DNA from: an uncultured Bacteroidota bacterium
GTDB taxonomy: Bacteria; Bacteroidota; Bacteroidia; JABEUT01
Direction of reading: 5' to 3'
NCBI GenBank assembly: GCA_903863935.1
Contig: CAIPDV010000042.1
Coordinates: forward strand, 163,371 to 227,370
DNA: 64,000 bases
Shown: piece by piece, positions 25,118 through 33,684 of the stretch
How the letters are laid out: every line of letters begins with the position of its first letter
Numbering within the stretch: position 1 is the stretch's first letter
Notes under the pieces: model-generated
Databases searched by the model: none
What the model saw: only the letters and a program-made list of their open reading frames with translations
What the model was told of the DNA's origin: nothing
Made by a program: the position numbers and the translations under genes

Positions 25118-25477
25118 CTGATTGCTGTTTAAAAAGTGTAAAACAAAACCTCTTTCTCTTATTTTACACTTTAGGGGGACAAGCGGTGGACAAGGCCTTT
25201 TATAGCCAGTTTTTACGATCAGAAAATCATGTACCAAACAATTATACACCTATTACAATAGTACTGTAAAACAAAACAGGTATAAAATATTTATATATAA
25301 TTGTTAATCAATATACTTAACTCACATATTTACACATCCCCAGCACTTGAAAAAGTGTATAAAAGTGTAAAACAAAACTCGGAACCCAACCGGAAAATTT
25401 ACCAAATGAGATGGACCTTACTCAAGTTGAACTTTGATTTTTATATCTTTGCCCGCAGATAGGAATTACACAAGTGA
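25118..25477. repeat. Gene-free region with clustered GTGTAAAA motifs
   Basis: No gene is seen in these 360 AT-rich bases. GTGTAAAACAAAAC occurs exactly at 25136-25149 and 25365-25378, and with one change (CTGTAAAACAAAAC) at 25264-25277. A reversed AGTGTAAAAT is at 25161-25170 and partial copies are at 25328-25336 (minus) and 25354-25363. The copy pair 25133-25143/25162-25172 forms an 11-bp stem that might also end dapB transcription. Spacing and orientation look like multiple binding sites rather than a simple tandem repeat. Confidence 0.65.
25444..25451 (+). promoter_or_regulatory. TAnnTTTG box for trhO
   Basis: TATCTTTG lies 26 bases before the ATG at 25478, downstream of the GTGTAAAA motif cluster. 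A TTG at 25427-25429 is 14 bases upstream, shorter than the usual spacing. Confidence 0.65.
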
Positions 25478-26431
25478 ATGTTTCTCTACAATCGCGTTAA
25501 CAAAAAAGAACTCAGAAAAAAAGTGGCAGCGGAACCTTTCCGGAGGATAACCATGTCATTTTACCGCTATGTTCATATTGAAGAACCTGAAAAGCTCCGG
25601 GATGAACTGTATGCATATTGGGATAGCCTGAAAGTATATGGCAGGATATACCTTGCGCATGAAGGAATCAATGCCCAGTTGAGCGTTCCCGAGCATTTTG
25701 TAATGGACTTTATAAACTACTTATATAAGAATCCACTCTTTAAAGATGTACCTATAAAACAGGCTGTGGAGGATGACAATAAGTCTTTCTTTGCACTTAA
25801 AATGAAAGTGAGACCTAAGATTGTAGCGGACGGATTGAGGGATGCTACCTTTGACCCAAGCAATACCGGCACAAGGCTAGATGCTGTTACTTTCAACAAA
25901 AAAATGGAAGACCCGAACACATTGGTTGTTGACATGCGTAACAATTATGAAAGCGAAGTTGGCCGTTTTGAAAATGCCGTTTGTCCCGATGTAAAGACTT
26001 TCAGGGAATTACTTCCTAAAGCAATTAAAGAATTAGAGGATAAAAAAGATAAAGATATTCTACTCTATTGCACCGGAGGAATACGTTGCGAAAAAGCCAG
26101 TGCCTATTTAAAACACAATGGCTTTAAGAATGTGTACCAATTAGATGGAGGTATCATTCAATATGCCCGCGAGATGGAACGCCTGGGAATGAAATCGAAA
26201 TTCATTGGCAAAAATTTTGTGTTTGACGAACGTATGGGAGAGCGTATAACAGCAGATGTAATCGGTAAATGCCATACCTGCGGGGAATCGAGCGACAGGC
26301 AGGTGAATTGTTCGCTGCTATCATGCCATACATTGATAATACAATGTGAAAAATGTGCAGCGGAAATGAAAAGCTTTTGCAGTGAAAAATGTTGTAATGA
26401 ATATACCAAGTTGGAAGCAAAAGCCTGCTGA
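25478..26431 (+). CDS. trhO: tRNA uridine-34 hydroxylase (rhodanese family)
   Basis: TrhO (YceA) hydroxylates U34 of certain tRNAs on the way to 5-methoxy/carboxymethoxyuridine. The 317-residue protein has the N-terminal domain (about 1-115) with YRYVHIEEPEKLRDELY and GRIYLAHEGINAQLS. A rhodanese domain follows with the active-site loop YCTGGIRCEKAS. The Cys-rich tail contains CHTCGE and CEKCAAEMKSFCSEKC, perhaps metal binding, as in many family members. It is a single gene behind the motif-rich region 25118-25477. Confidence 0.92.
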   Translation: MFLYNRVNKKELRKKVAAEPFRRITMSFYRYVHIEEPEKLRDELYAYWDSLKVYGRIYLAHEGINAQLSVPEHFVMDFINYLYKNPLFKDVPIKQAVEDDNKSFFALKMKVRPKIVADGLRDATFDPSNTGTRLDAVTFNKKMEDPNTLVVDMRNNYESEVGRFENAVCPDVKTFRELLPKAIKELEDKKDKDILLYCTGGIRCEKASAYLKHNGFKNVYQLDGGIIQYAREMERLGMKSKFIGKNFVFDERMGERITADVIGKCHTCGESSDRQVNCSLLSCHTLIIQCEKCAAEMKSFCSEKCCNEYTKLEAKAC

Positions 26432-26498
26432 ATTTAATTAGGAATTAAGGATTGGAAGCTAAATAGTTAACGAATTCATTTTAGTAGGATTGTTTCGT

Positions 26499-26560
26499 CC
26501 GCCAACGGCGGATGACGTATTACCGCTCTGTTAGTCACTGCGAGGAACGAAGCAGTCTTA
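26499..26560. repeat. Hairpin plus dispersed CACTGCGAGG repeat
   Basis: A TCCGCC-AAC-GGCGGA stem near 26499-26513 is followed by GTCACTGCGAGGAACGAAGC (about 26534-26553). The latter is a copy of the repeat family seen at 943, 3904 and 5234. A TTAATTAGGAATTAAGG word (about 26437) precedes it. All lie in the 150-base gap between trhO and recJ. Confidence 0.45.
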
Positions 26561-26581
26561 CCCAAACAGAAAAAAGTATTC

Positions 26582-28288
26582 ATGAAAAAAAGATGGAATA
26601 TAAAAGAACCTGTACCTGTTGAAAAGGTGAATGCATTAATTGATGCAATAAAGGTGAATGATGTAATAGGGAATTTACTTGTTCAGCGTGGTATTGAAAA
26701 CTACGACGAGGCTAAAGAATTTTTCCGTCCGTCGTTAGAATCCCTGCATGATCCTTTCCTTATGAAGGACATGAAAAAGGCAATTGAACGGATTATTAAT
26801 GCAACGGCGAAAGGCGAAAAAATATTGGTCTTTGGGGATTATGATGTAGATGGAACCACTGCTGTATCGCTGGTTTTTACTTTTTTAAAATGGCTCGGCT
26901 TAAAGTGCGATTATTATATACCCGACCGTTATGCGGAAGGATATGGAGTTTCCCTGAAGGGTGTGGATTATGCAGCAGACAATGGTTTCGGGCTTATTAT
27001 TTCACTGGATTGTGGTATCAAATCGAAGGACAAAGTTGCCCATGCAAAAGAAAGAGGGGTAGACTTTATCATCTGCGACCACCACGAACCGGACGATCAA
27101 ATTCCGGATGCAGTGGCCATTTTAAACCCAAAACAAACCGATTGTAAATACCCTTACAAAGAACTTTCCGGGTGTGGTATAGGATTCAAACTTGTTCAGG
27201 CACTCGTACAGCATTATGACCTTCCATTTGCATCGCTGGAACAATACCTCGACTTGGTGGCACTTAGCATTGCCGCCGATATTGTACCTATAACCGGAGA
27301 GAACCGAATTCTTACACATCATGGCCTTAAAAGAATAAATTCCGCCCCTAGAGCCGGTTTTAAAGCTATTATTGAATTGACCCAAATGAAGAGGGAAATA
27401 AATGTTTCCGATCTGGTATTTGTTTTCGGTCCGAGAATAAACTCAGCCGGACGAATAGAAACCGGAAAAAATGCTGTGGAGCTTTTAATTGCAGATACAC
27501 CGCAAAAAGCAATGTTATCGGGTGAGTCAGTCAACAAAACAAACGTTGAACGCCGGGACGTGGATGCAACCATAACTCAGGAAGCTTTAACAATGGTATT
27601 AACCGATGAAAAGCTGAGAAATAAAAAAACAACTGTTCTGTACAATCCGGAATGGCACAAAGGTGTAATTGGTATTGTTGCAAGCCGCCTGATCGAAAAA
27701 CATTTTTACAGGCCTACCATAATATTCACCAAATCGAACGGGAGTATTACCGGGTCGGCACGTTCTGTAAAAAACTTTAATCTATACAATGCAATTTCAT
27801 CCTGTTCACATTTACTGGAACAATTCGGAGGTCATAAATATGCTGCCGGAATTACGTTGAAAGAAGAGAATTTACCTGCATTTATTGATTTGTTTGAAGA
27901 AGTTGTTACCAAAACAATTACAGAAGGCATGCTTCACCCCGAAATTGATATTGACTGCGCCTTACCCTTTGCATCTATTAGCCCTAAATTTAATACCGTT
28001 CTAAAACAATTTGCCCCTTTTGGCCCCGGTAATATGACACCTGTTTTTTATGCCGAAAATGTGATCACCAAAAGACCTCCGCAAATTGTTGGCAACGGAC
28101 ATCTTCGTCTTTCGCTTGCCCAGGCAGATAACCCGAATATCACCTTTTCAGCCATTGGGTATGAAATGCATGAATACCTTCCTATGATATCAGCCAATAC
28201 CCCTTTCAAAATATGTTATTCCCTAAGGGAATCAGAGTGGAATGGGGTTAAATCGCTTGAATTGAATCTTAAAGATATACAGGCTTAG
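26582..28288 (+). CDS. recJ: Single-stranded-DNA-specific exonuclease RecJ
   Basis: RecJ is a 5'-3' ssDNA exonuclease of the DHH family acting in recombination and mismatch repair. The 568-residue length is typical. Metal-binding motifs are GDYDVDGTTA (85-94), the DCG of SLDCGIKS and the DHH of ICDHHEP. The DHHA1 region has GHKYAAGITL and GSARSVKNFN, and an OB-like C-terminal part follows (KRPPQIVGNGHLRL). cysD starts 32 bases after the stop, possibly with its own weak box (TATCTTTA). Confidence 0.95.
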   Translation: MKKRWNIKEPVPVEKVNALIDAIKVNDVIGNLLVQRGIENYDEAKEFFRPSLESLHDPFLMKDMKKAIERIINATAKGEKILVFGDYDVDGTTAVSLVFTFLKWLGLKCDYYIPDRYAEGYGVSLKGVDYAADNGFGLIISLDCGIKSKDKVAHAKERGVDFIICDHHEPDDQIPDAVAILNPKQTDCKYPYKELSGCGIGFKLVQALVQHYDLPFASLEQYLDLVALSIAADIVPITGENRILTHHGLKRINSAPRAGFKAIIELTQMKREINVSDLVFVFGPRINSAGRIETGKNAVELLIADTPQKAMLSGESVNKTNVERRDVDATITQEALTMVLTDEKLRNKKTTVLYNPEWHKGVIGIVASRLIEKHFYRPTIIFTKSNGSITGSARSVKNFNLYNAISSCSHLLEQFGGHKYAAGITLKEENLPAFIDLFEEVVTKTITEGMLHPEIDIDCALPFASISPKFNTVLKQFAPFGPGNMTPVFYAENVITKRPPQIVGNGHLRLSLAQADNPNITFSAIGYEMHEYLPMISANTPFKICYSLRESEWNGVKSLELNLKDIQA

Positions 28289-28320
28289 CCATAATCATTA
28301 TCTTTACCGCCACAATTATT

Positions 28321-29223
28321 ATGCCTGTCAAAAATATTTATTTAAAAGAATTAGAGGACGAATCTATTTATGTATTGAGGGAAGTAGCTGCCCAGTTTGA
28401 ACGCTCGGCACTGCTTTTTTCAGGAGGAAAAGATTCTATTGTATTGAGTTACCTTGCAAGAAAGGCTTTTGCCCCTTCCAAAATTCCATTCCCTTTAATG
28501 CATATAGATACCGGACATAATTTCCCTGAAACCATTACTTATCGTGATGAATGGGTGAAAAAAATTGATGCCCGACTGATTGTTCGATACGTTCAGGATT
28601 CTATCAATAAAGGGCGTGTAAAAGAAGAAACCGGTTATAATGCAAGCCGCAACCTTTTACAGACCGCCACTTTGCTTGATTCTATTGAAGAACTGAAATT
28701 AGATGCCTGCATGGGTGGTGCAAGAAGAGACGAAGAAAAGGCAAGAGCCAAGGAACGTTTCTTTTCGCACAGGGATGAATTCGGGCAATGGAACCCTAAA
28801 AACCAACGGCCTGAATTGTGGGATCTATTCAACGGCCGTAAAAATATGGGCGAGCATTTCCGCGTGTTTCCGCTTAGTAACTGGACCGAACTGGATATAT
28901 GGCAGTATATTAAAGAAGAAGAAATTCCACTACCAAACCTATATTTCACGCACCAAAGAGAGGTAATTGAACGGGACGGACAACTGCTTGCAAAATCTGA
29001 TTATCTCAATTTAAGAGAAACTGAAAAAGGCAAAATGATGCAGGTACGTTTCCGTACTATAGGCGATATGACATGCACCGGAGCAGTGCTTTCAGAAGCA
29101 TCAACCATTGATGAGATTGTAGCCGAGGTGGCAGCATCCCGAGTTACTGAAAGGGGAACACGATCGGACGATAAACGCTCGGAAACAGCTATGGAGGACC
29201 GTAAAAAAACAGGATATTTCTGA
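28321..29223 (+). CDS. cysD: Sulfate adenylyltransferase subunit 2
   Basis: CysD is the catalytic subunit of ATP sulfurylase, forming adenosine 5'-phosphosulfate from sulfate and ATP. The 300-residue protein carries the PP-motif SGGKDS (34-39) for ATP pyrophosphate and FRVFPLSNWTELDIWQYI. The C-terminal tail with RGTRSDDKRSETAMEDRKK is typical of CysD. cysN follows after seven bases. No cysC, cysH or sulfite reductase gene is adjacent, so the fate of APS cannot be read here. Confidence 0.95.
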   Translation: MPVKNIYLKELEDESIYVLREVAAQFERSALLFSGGKDSIVLSYLARKAFAPSKIPFPLMHIDTGHNFPETITYRDEWVKKIDARLIVRYVQDSINKGRVKEETGYNASRNLLQTATLLDSIEELKLDACMGGARRDEEKARAKERFFSHRDEFGQWNPKNQRPELWDLFNGRKNMGEHFRVFPLSNWTELDIWQYIKEEEIPLPNLYFTHQREVIERDGQLLAKSDYLNLRETEKGKMMQVRFRTIGDMTCTGAVLSEASTIDEIVAEVAASRVTERGTRSDDKRSETAMEDRKKTGYF

Positions 29224-29230
29224 TAATTGT

Positions 29231-30523
29231 ATGAGTAAAAATCAATCCTCAAATTCCAATACTCAGCTTTCTGCCCCTAAAAGGAGTCTTTTGCGTTTCC
29301 TTACTTGTGGCAGTGTAGACGATGGTAAAAGCACCCTGATAGGACGACTGCTCTATGATACCAAATCAATTTTTGAAGACCAGTACGAAGCTATAAAACA
29401 AAGCAGTGAACAACGCGGGGAACAGGGTGTAAATCTGGCCCTGCTCACAGATGGCCTTCGCGCAGAACGTGAACAAGGTATTACTATTGATGTGGCCTAC
29501 CGGTACTTTTCCACGCCAGAGCGGAAATTCATAATTGCCGATACTCCCGGCCATATTCAATATACCCGCAATATGGTTACCGGAGCCTCTTCGGCTAACC
29601 TGGCCATTATATTGATTGATGCACGGCATGGCATTACCGAACAGACCAACCGGCACTCACTTATTGCTTCCTTAATCGGAATTAAGCATGTAGTGGTCTG
29701 CATTAATAAAATGGACCTTGTTGGTTATAGCAAAGAAGTTTTTGAAAAAATACGTAACGAATTTGAGGAGTTCTCTACTAAACTTCAAATTGTGGATGTG
29801 CAATTCATTCCAATTTCGGCTTTGAGTGGAGATAATGTAGTTGATAAGTCAAAGAATATGCCTTGGTATGGGGGGAGCACCCTACTCTATTTATTGGAGA
29901 ATATTCACGTTTCGGGTGATGAAAACCTGATTGATTGCCGATTTCCTGTTCAATATATCATCCGTCCGATAAACGATGAATACCATGATTATCGTGGATA
30001 TGCCGGCAAAATAGCGGGTGGCATTTTCAAGAAAGGAGACTCTGTAATGGCATTGCCATCCGGTTTTGTATCTAAAATAAAATCGATTGAAACCGCTGAC
30101 GGACCAATGGAAGAAGCTGAACCAGGAATGTCTGTTACTTTGTTACTCGAAGATGATATAGATATAAGCCGTGGCGATATGCTGGTAAGGGAAAACAACC
30201 AACCGGAAAATGGGCAGGATATTGATATGATGATTTGCTGGCTGAATGAAAAAAAATTAGTAGTGGGTGGTAAGTATGCCATTAAACACACCACTCAGGA
30301 TGCTCGATGTGTTATCAAGGATGTGCATTATAAAATAAATATCAATACACTTCACCGTATTGAAGACGACAAAAATATTGGCTTAAATGATATCGGTAGG
30401 ATTTCTATACGCACTACTCGCCCACTCTTCTTTGACAGCTACCGCAAAAACCGCCATACAGGCAGTATGATCCTTATTGATGAAGCCACCAACGAAACTG
30501 TTGGGGCCGGGATGATAATCTAG
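29231..30523 (+). CDS. cysN: Sulfate adenylyltransferase subunit 1 (GTPase)
   Basis: CysN couples GTP hydrolysis to APS formation by CysD. The 430-residue protein is an EF-Tu-like GTPase: G1 GSVDDGKST (27-35), EREQGITIDVAY, G3 DTPGHIQYTRNM and G4 NKMDLV. Two beta-barrel domains follow, ending NETVGAGMI. The length shows there is no fused APS kinase (NodQ/CysNC type). It is co-transcribed with cysD and convergent with the GT9 gene, whose stop lies seven bases downstream. Confidence 0.95.
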   Translation: MSKNQSSNSNTQLSAPKRSLLRFLTCGSVDDGKSTLIGRLLYDTKSIFEDQYEAIKQSSEQRGEQGVNLALLTDGLRAEREQGITIDVAYRYFSTPERKFIIADTPGHIQYTRNMVTGASSANLAIILIDARHGITEQTNRHSLIASLIGIKHVVVCINKMDLVGYSKEVFEKIRNEFEEFSTKLQIVDVQFIPISALSGDNVVDKSKNMPWYGGSTLLYLLENIHVSGDENLIDCRFPVQYIIRPINDEYHDYRGYAGKIAGGIFKKGDSVMALPSGFVSKIKSIETADGPMEEAEPGMSVTLLLEDDIDISRGDMLVRENNQPENGQDIDMMICWLNEKKLVVGGKYAIKHTTQDARCVIKDVHYKININTLHRIEDDKNIGLNDIGRISIRTTRPLFFDSYRKNRHTGSMILIDEATNETVGAGMII

Positions 30524-30529
30524 ATTACG

Positions 30530-31537
30530 CTAGATTAAATAATTTTTCACTTGCCCTGCTTCAATTGAATTTATGCAGGCACAATAGCCACCTTTTTTGC
30601 AATCAGTACAATCTTTACTAAGCGCAAGGCAATTAGCTTTAGGCCCTAACGGAGCCCATCTTCCGGGATGCATAGGCCGGATTGAGGGGAATAAACCAAC
30701 CGTTTTTTTACCAAGTGCGGCAGCAATATGCAAGGGCCCTGTGCTGGCAGCTACCAATCCGTCTGCATTTGCTATGAAAGCAATTAACTGTTCGAAATCT
30801 AATTTGCCGGTTAAGCTGGTTACTGCCGGATGATGTTTGAGAATATTTTCCGCTATTAGTGCTGATTCCGTTTCCATTCCTGTAACGAATATTTTGAATT
30901 TATCAGAAGGAAGTATTTCAATTAATTTGTTGTAGTGTTTCCAATCCCAGTTCCTTGCACTGCCACGTGATAACGGATGAAGTATTAAATTAAATTTAGC
31001 TCGGTCAAACAGATCTTTCCATTCCTTTTTAAGAGTCGGAATGGTTGTTAAGCCATAACTTTCTCCAAGTTCTTTTAACGAAGGAATGTCAGTAATTCCT
31101 AAAGGTTTTGCCAATTCAAAATTCAATTGCGCTTCATGCAAGGGTGAATTTTTTCTTGTAAAGTCAACACGCTTATTACAATAAAGCCAGTTATAAAACC
31201 GATGGCTGGTTCCTATCCGATATTTAATTTCAGCTTTGTAAGCCATTCTTGCAATCTCAGGTCGTGGATAAACATGAATGATAACCTCTGCCCCTATATC
31301 CTTTAAAAACTGAGGACTTTCATTTTCCGGCATGGCTGCAAGAGTGTCCCAGTCAAGAAAGCGGTCGATGTTTTCACAACAATCAATAAGTGGTTTGATG
31401 TATCTTTTACCAAGAAAAATTATTTCCGAATCAGGGTACTTTTCTTTTAAATACTTAGCTAAAGGCAAAGTAAGCACCACATCGCCGATATTATCGGTAC
31501 GGCTGATAATTATTTTAGGATTGGAGCTCAATTTCAT
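30530..31537 (-). CDS. Glycosyltransferase family 9 (heptosyltransferase-like)
   Basis: A 335-residue GT9 enzyme that probably adds a heptose or related sugar to a lipid A-core or other surface glycan on the cytosolic face. ISRTDNIGDVVLTLPLAKYL at the N-terminus is the family hallmark. LILHPLSRGSARNWDW and the nucleotide-sugar site AASTGPLHIAAALGKKTVGLF near the end are also typical. A Cys-rich C-terminus (CTDCKKGGYCAC) is unusual and may form disulfides or bind metal. I used the ATG at 31537; an ATG at 31576 would place the promoter box 31546-31553 inside the gene. Confidence 0.88.
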   Translation of the reverse strand: MKLSSNPKIIISRTDNIGDVVLTLPLAKYLKEKYPDSEIIFLGKRYIKPLIDCCENIDRFLDWDTLAAMPENESPQFLKDIGAEVIIHVYPRPEIARMAYKAEIKYRIGTSHRFYNWLYCNKRVDFTRKNSPLHEAQLNFELAKPLGITDIPSLKELGESYGLTTIPTLKKEWKDLFDRAKFNLILHPLSRGSARNWDWKHYNKLIEILPSDKFKIFVTGMETESALIAENILKHHPAVTSLTGKLDFEQLIAFIANADGLVAASTGPLHIAAALGKKTVGLFPSIRPMHPGRWAPLGPKANCLALSKDCTDCKKGGYCACINSIEAGQVKNYLI

Positions 31538-31545
31538 TTCTGATA

Positions 31546-31553
31546 CAAACGTA
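31546..31553 (-). promoter_or_regulatory. TAnnTTTG box for the GT9 gene
   Basis: The minus strand reads TACGTTTG eight bases before the ATG at 31537, giving a very short leader. Confidence 0.5.
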
Positions 31554-31580
31554 CATATTTCGTCTGAGAATCGCATTAAA

Positions 31581-31610
31581 AAGTCCGCTCTGATTACTCA
31601 GAACGGACTT
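31581..31610 (-). terminator. Terminator-like hairpin ahead of the GT9 gene
   Basis: Arms 31581-31593 and 31598-31610 (AAGTCCG, one mismatch, TCTGA) close a 4-base loop. On the minus strand the stem is followed by a T-run. The upstream minus strand holds no gene to terminate, because the next gene is divergent. It may be an attenuator for transcription entering the GT9 gene, or an orphan repeat. Confidence 0.55.
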
Positions 31611-31769
31611 CACACAAAAACTAATTCACACTTTTAAAGGATAGTGTGGCGGGGAATAAAACCCTACAAGAACCCCTGAAAACAAACCTTATTGAAAGCA
31701 TAAACGTAGTTATATTCAAATTATTATGAATGCATTACATTTTATAATAAATGTGTAAACTTTAAACAA

Positions 31770-31777
31770 TAACTTTG
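31770..31777 (+). promoter_or_regulatory. TAnnTTTG box for the PLD-type gene
   Basis: TAACTTTG lies 21 bases before the ATG at 31799. Its last three bases (TTG) form an in-frame alternative start, which is therefore rejected. Confidence 0.65.
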
Positions 31778-31798
31778 TTTGGTTATTTAACGCCACTT

Positions 31799-33661
31799 AT
31801 GAGAACCATTAGGATTGCCTTGTTTTGCTTCATACTTTTTCTCCCCTTTGCTAAAGGAGTTTCCCAGACTACATTAATTCAGGAAAACTTCACAACGTAT
31901 GATGGTACCTCATCTACAGTTCCTGTAGGATGGAACTTCGGGTATAATGGAAATTATACCAGCACTGCTTACTCGGGAGTTAGTGGACCCAATTCATATA
32001 AATTTGGAGCTACTGGAGCAACCATTACTACTCCAGTCTTTTCAAATGCAGATAGTCTTCGATTCTGGATGCGTGGTGCCTCGGTAGACACATTAAGCTC
32101 TCTCACCATTTTATATACCGTAAACACATTTAAATGGGATACACTTGCAAAAATTATTCCAATTTCAAATAGCGGAAAAAATATGGGGTTCCATGTTCCG
32201 GATACTGCCGTACAATTGCAATTTACGTATACAAAATCTACAGGCAATTTAGCCTTCGACGATTTTCTTCTGATAAGAGATACAACGCTTCCGCAAATAA
32301 AAGGCGGAGCTATCTCGAATATCAGAGTTTACTTTAATAACCCGGTTGATACAACCCTTTCAGCCGGAGTGAATGCAGTATTTCTGAACGGAACTCTGAC
32401 GGATACCCTTGTTGCTTATATAAACCGGGCCAACTATACAATTGACATAACTCAATATGATTACACAGCATATTCAAGTGACCAACTCAGCCATATAGCC
32501 ATAGCCATAAATGCTGCCTATAACAGGGGTGTTAAAATACGGTGGATATATAATGGAAGTTCGGCCAACCGAGGACTTAAACTGCTTGACACCAATATTG
32601 CAACATTAGCAAGCCCTACTGGCGGACCCTACAACATAATGCACGATAAATTTGTTGTGTTTGATGCTCATTCACCGGATTCGCTTATGCCTATTGTATG
32701 GACCGGTTCAGCCGATTGGAGCAGAGATCAAATGGATTCAGATTACAACAACATTATCATCTTTCAGAACCAGAAACTGGCATTAGCCTATACGGCGGAA
32801 TTCAACCAGATGTGGGGAGATACTGCTATGTTGCCTGATACACTCAACTCCAAATTCGGGCCAAAAAAATCCAATCTCGGACAACATTTATTCAATGTGG
32901 GTGGTGTGCAGGTGGAACTCTATTTCAGCCCTACAGATAGCACAAACAGCCATATTTTACAAAGCATCAATTCTGCGAATACAGACCTTTATTTTGGTGT
33001 TTATACATTTACTGAAACCTCAGATGCGAATGCAATTGCAAATCAATTCAACGGTGGGATTTATACAGCCGGGATACTTGACCAGTATAGCACAGCTTAT
33101 GCAGCTTATCCCATTCTTAATGCAGCCCTTGGAAATACCAACCTGAAAGTTTTTACCAGCAGCAATACTATTTACCACAACAAATACCTTATTGTTGATG
33201 CTTCAAATTTTTGCTCGGACCCTCAAGTGCTTACTGGTTCGCATAATTGGAGTAATTCCGCCGACCGCCAAAATGATGAAAACACGGTGATAGTGCATAG
33301 TGATACTATTGCGAATATCTATTACCAGGCCTTTTCTGCAGATTTTTCTTCATTGGGCGGAACCCTTACTCGAATTCCGAATTGTGTACTATCTGGTAAA
33401 AATGAAGTTAAGAATAAACCACTGGTTTCCGTTTATCCTAATCCTACAACAGGAATTCTTACAATTGAAGGGCAACTTAAAGGCTCAGTAATTTCTTTTT
33501 ATAATATACTTGGGGAACTGGTAAAAAGCATTTCTGTGGTGGATAACAAACTAGTTCAACTTGATATTTCCGGATTATCTAATGGGGTATATCTCCTCAG
33601 GATTGTCTCATCTGACAATAGTCCACTTCTGCAAAAAAAGATTGTAAAAACAGGGGATTAA
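31799..33661 (+). CDS. T9SS-secreted protein with two phospholipase D HKD motifs
   Basis: A 620-residue exported protein. After a signal peptide (cleavage near KGVSQ) comes a jelly-roll-like region (about 25-160, ENFTTYDG... to FDDFLLI). Two PLD repeats follow: HDKFVVFD (His282, Lys284, Asp289) and HNKYLIVD (from His460), the second followed by GSHNWSNSADRQNDEN. Both HKD triads are complete, so a nuclease or phospholipase/phosphotransfer activity is plausible. The end (VYPNPTTGILTIEGQ through SNGVYLLRIV) is a T9SS type A sorting domain, so the enzyme should be at the cell surface or released. The substrate is unknown. Confidence 0.88.
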   Translation: MRTIRIALFCFILFLPFAKGVSQTTLIQENFTTYDGTSSTVPVGWNFGYNGNYTSTAYSGVSGPNSYKFGATGATITTPVFSNADSLRFWMRGASVDTLSSLTILYTVNTFKWDTLAKIIPISNSGKNMGFHVPDTAVQLQFTYTKSTGNLAFDDFLLIRDTTLPQIKGGAISNIRVYFNNPVDTTLSAGVNAVFLNGTLTDTLVAYINRANYTIDITQYDYTAYSSDQLSHIAIAINAAYNRGVKIRWIYNGSSANRGLKLLDTNIATLASPTGGPYNIMHDKFVVFDAHSPDSLMPIVWTGSADWSRDQMDSDYNNIIIFQNQKLALAYTAEFNQMWGDTAMLPDTLNSKFGPKKSNLGQHLFNVGGVQVELYFSPTDSTNSHILQSINSANTDLYFGVYTFTETSDANAIANQFNGGIYTAGILDQYSTAYAAYPILNAALGNTNLKVFTSSNTIYHNKYLIVDASNFCSDPQVLTGSHNWSNSADRQNDENTVIVHSDTIANIYYQAFSADFSSLGGTLTRIPNCVLSGKNEVKNKPLVSVYPNPTTGILTIEGQLKGSVISFYNILGELVKSISVVDNKLVQLDISGLSNGVYLLRIVSSDNSPLLQKKIVKTGD

Positions 33662-33684
33662 GAAATTCCTAATCCCCCTGTTGT

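Noticed and set aside
25118..25477. A small untranslated RNA gene in the GTGTAAAA region
   Set aside because: There is no convincing promoter-terminator pair enclosing a structured RNA; repeated binding sites explain the pattern better.
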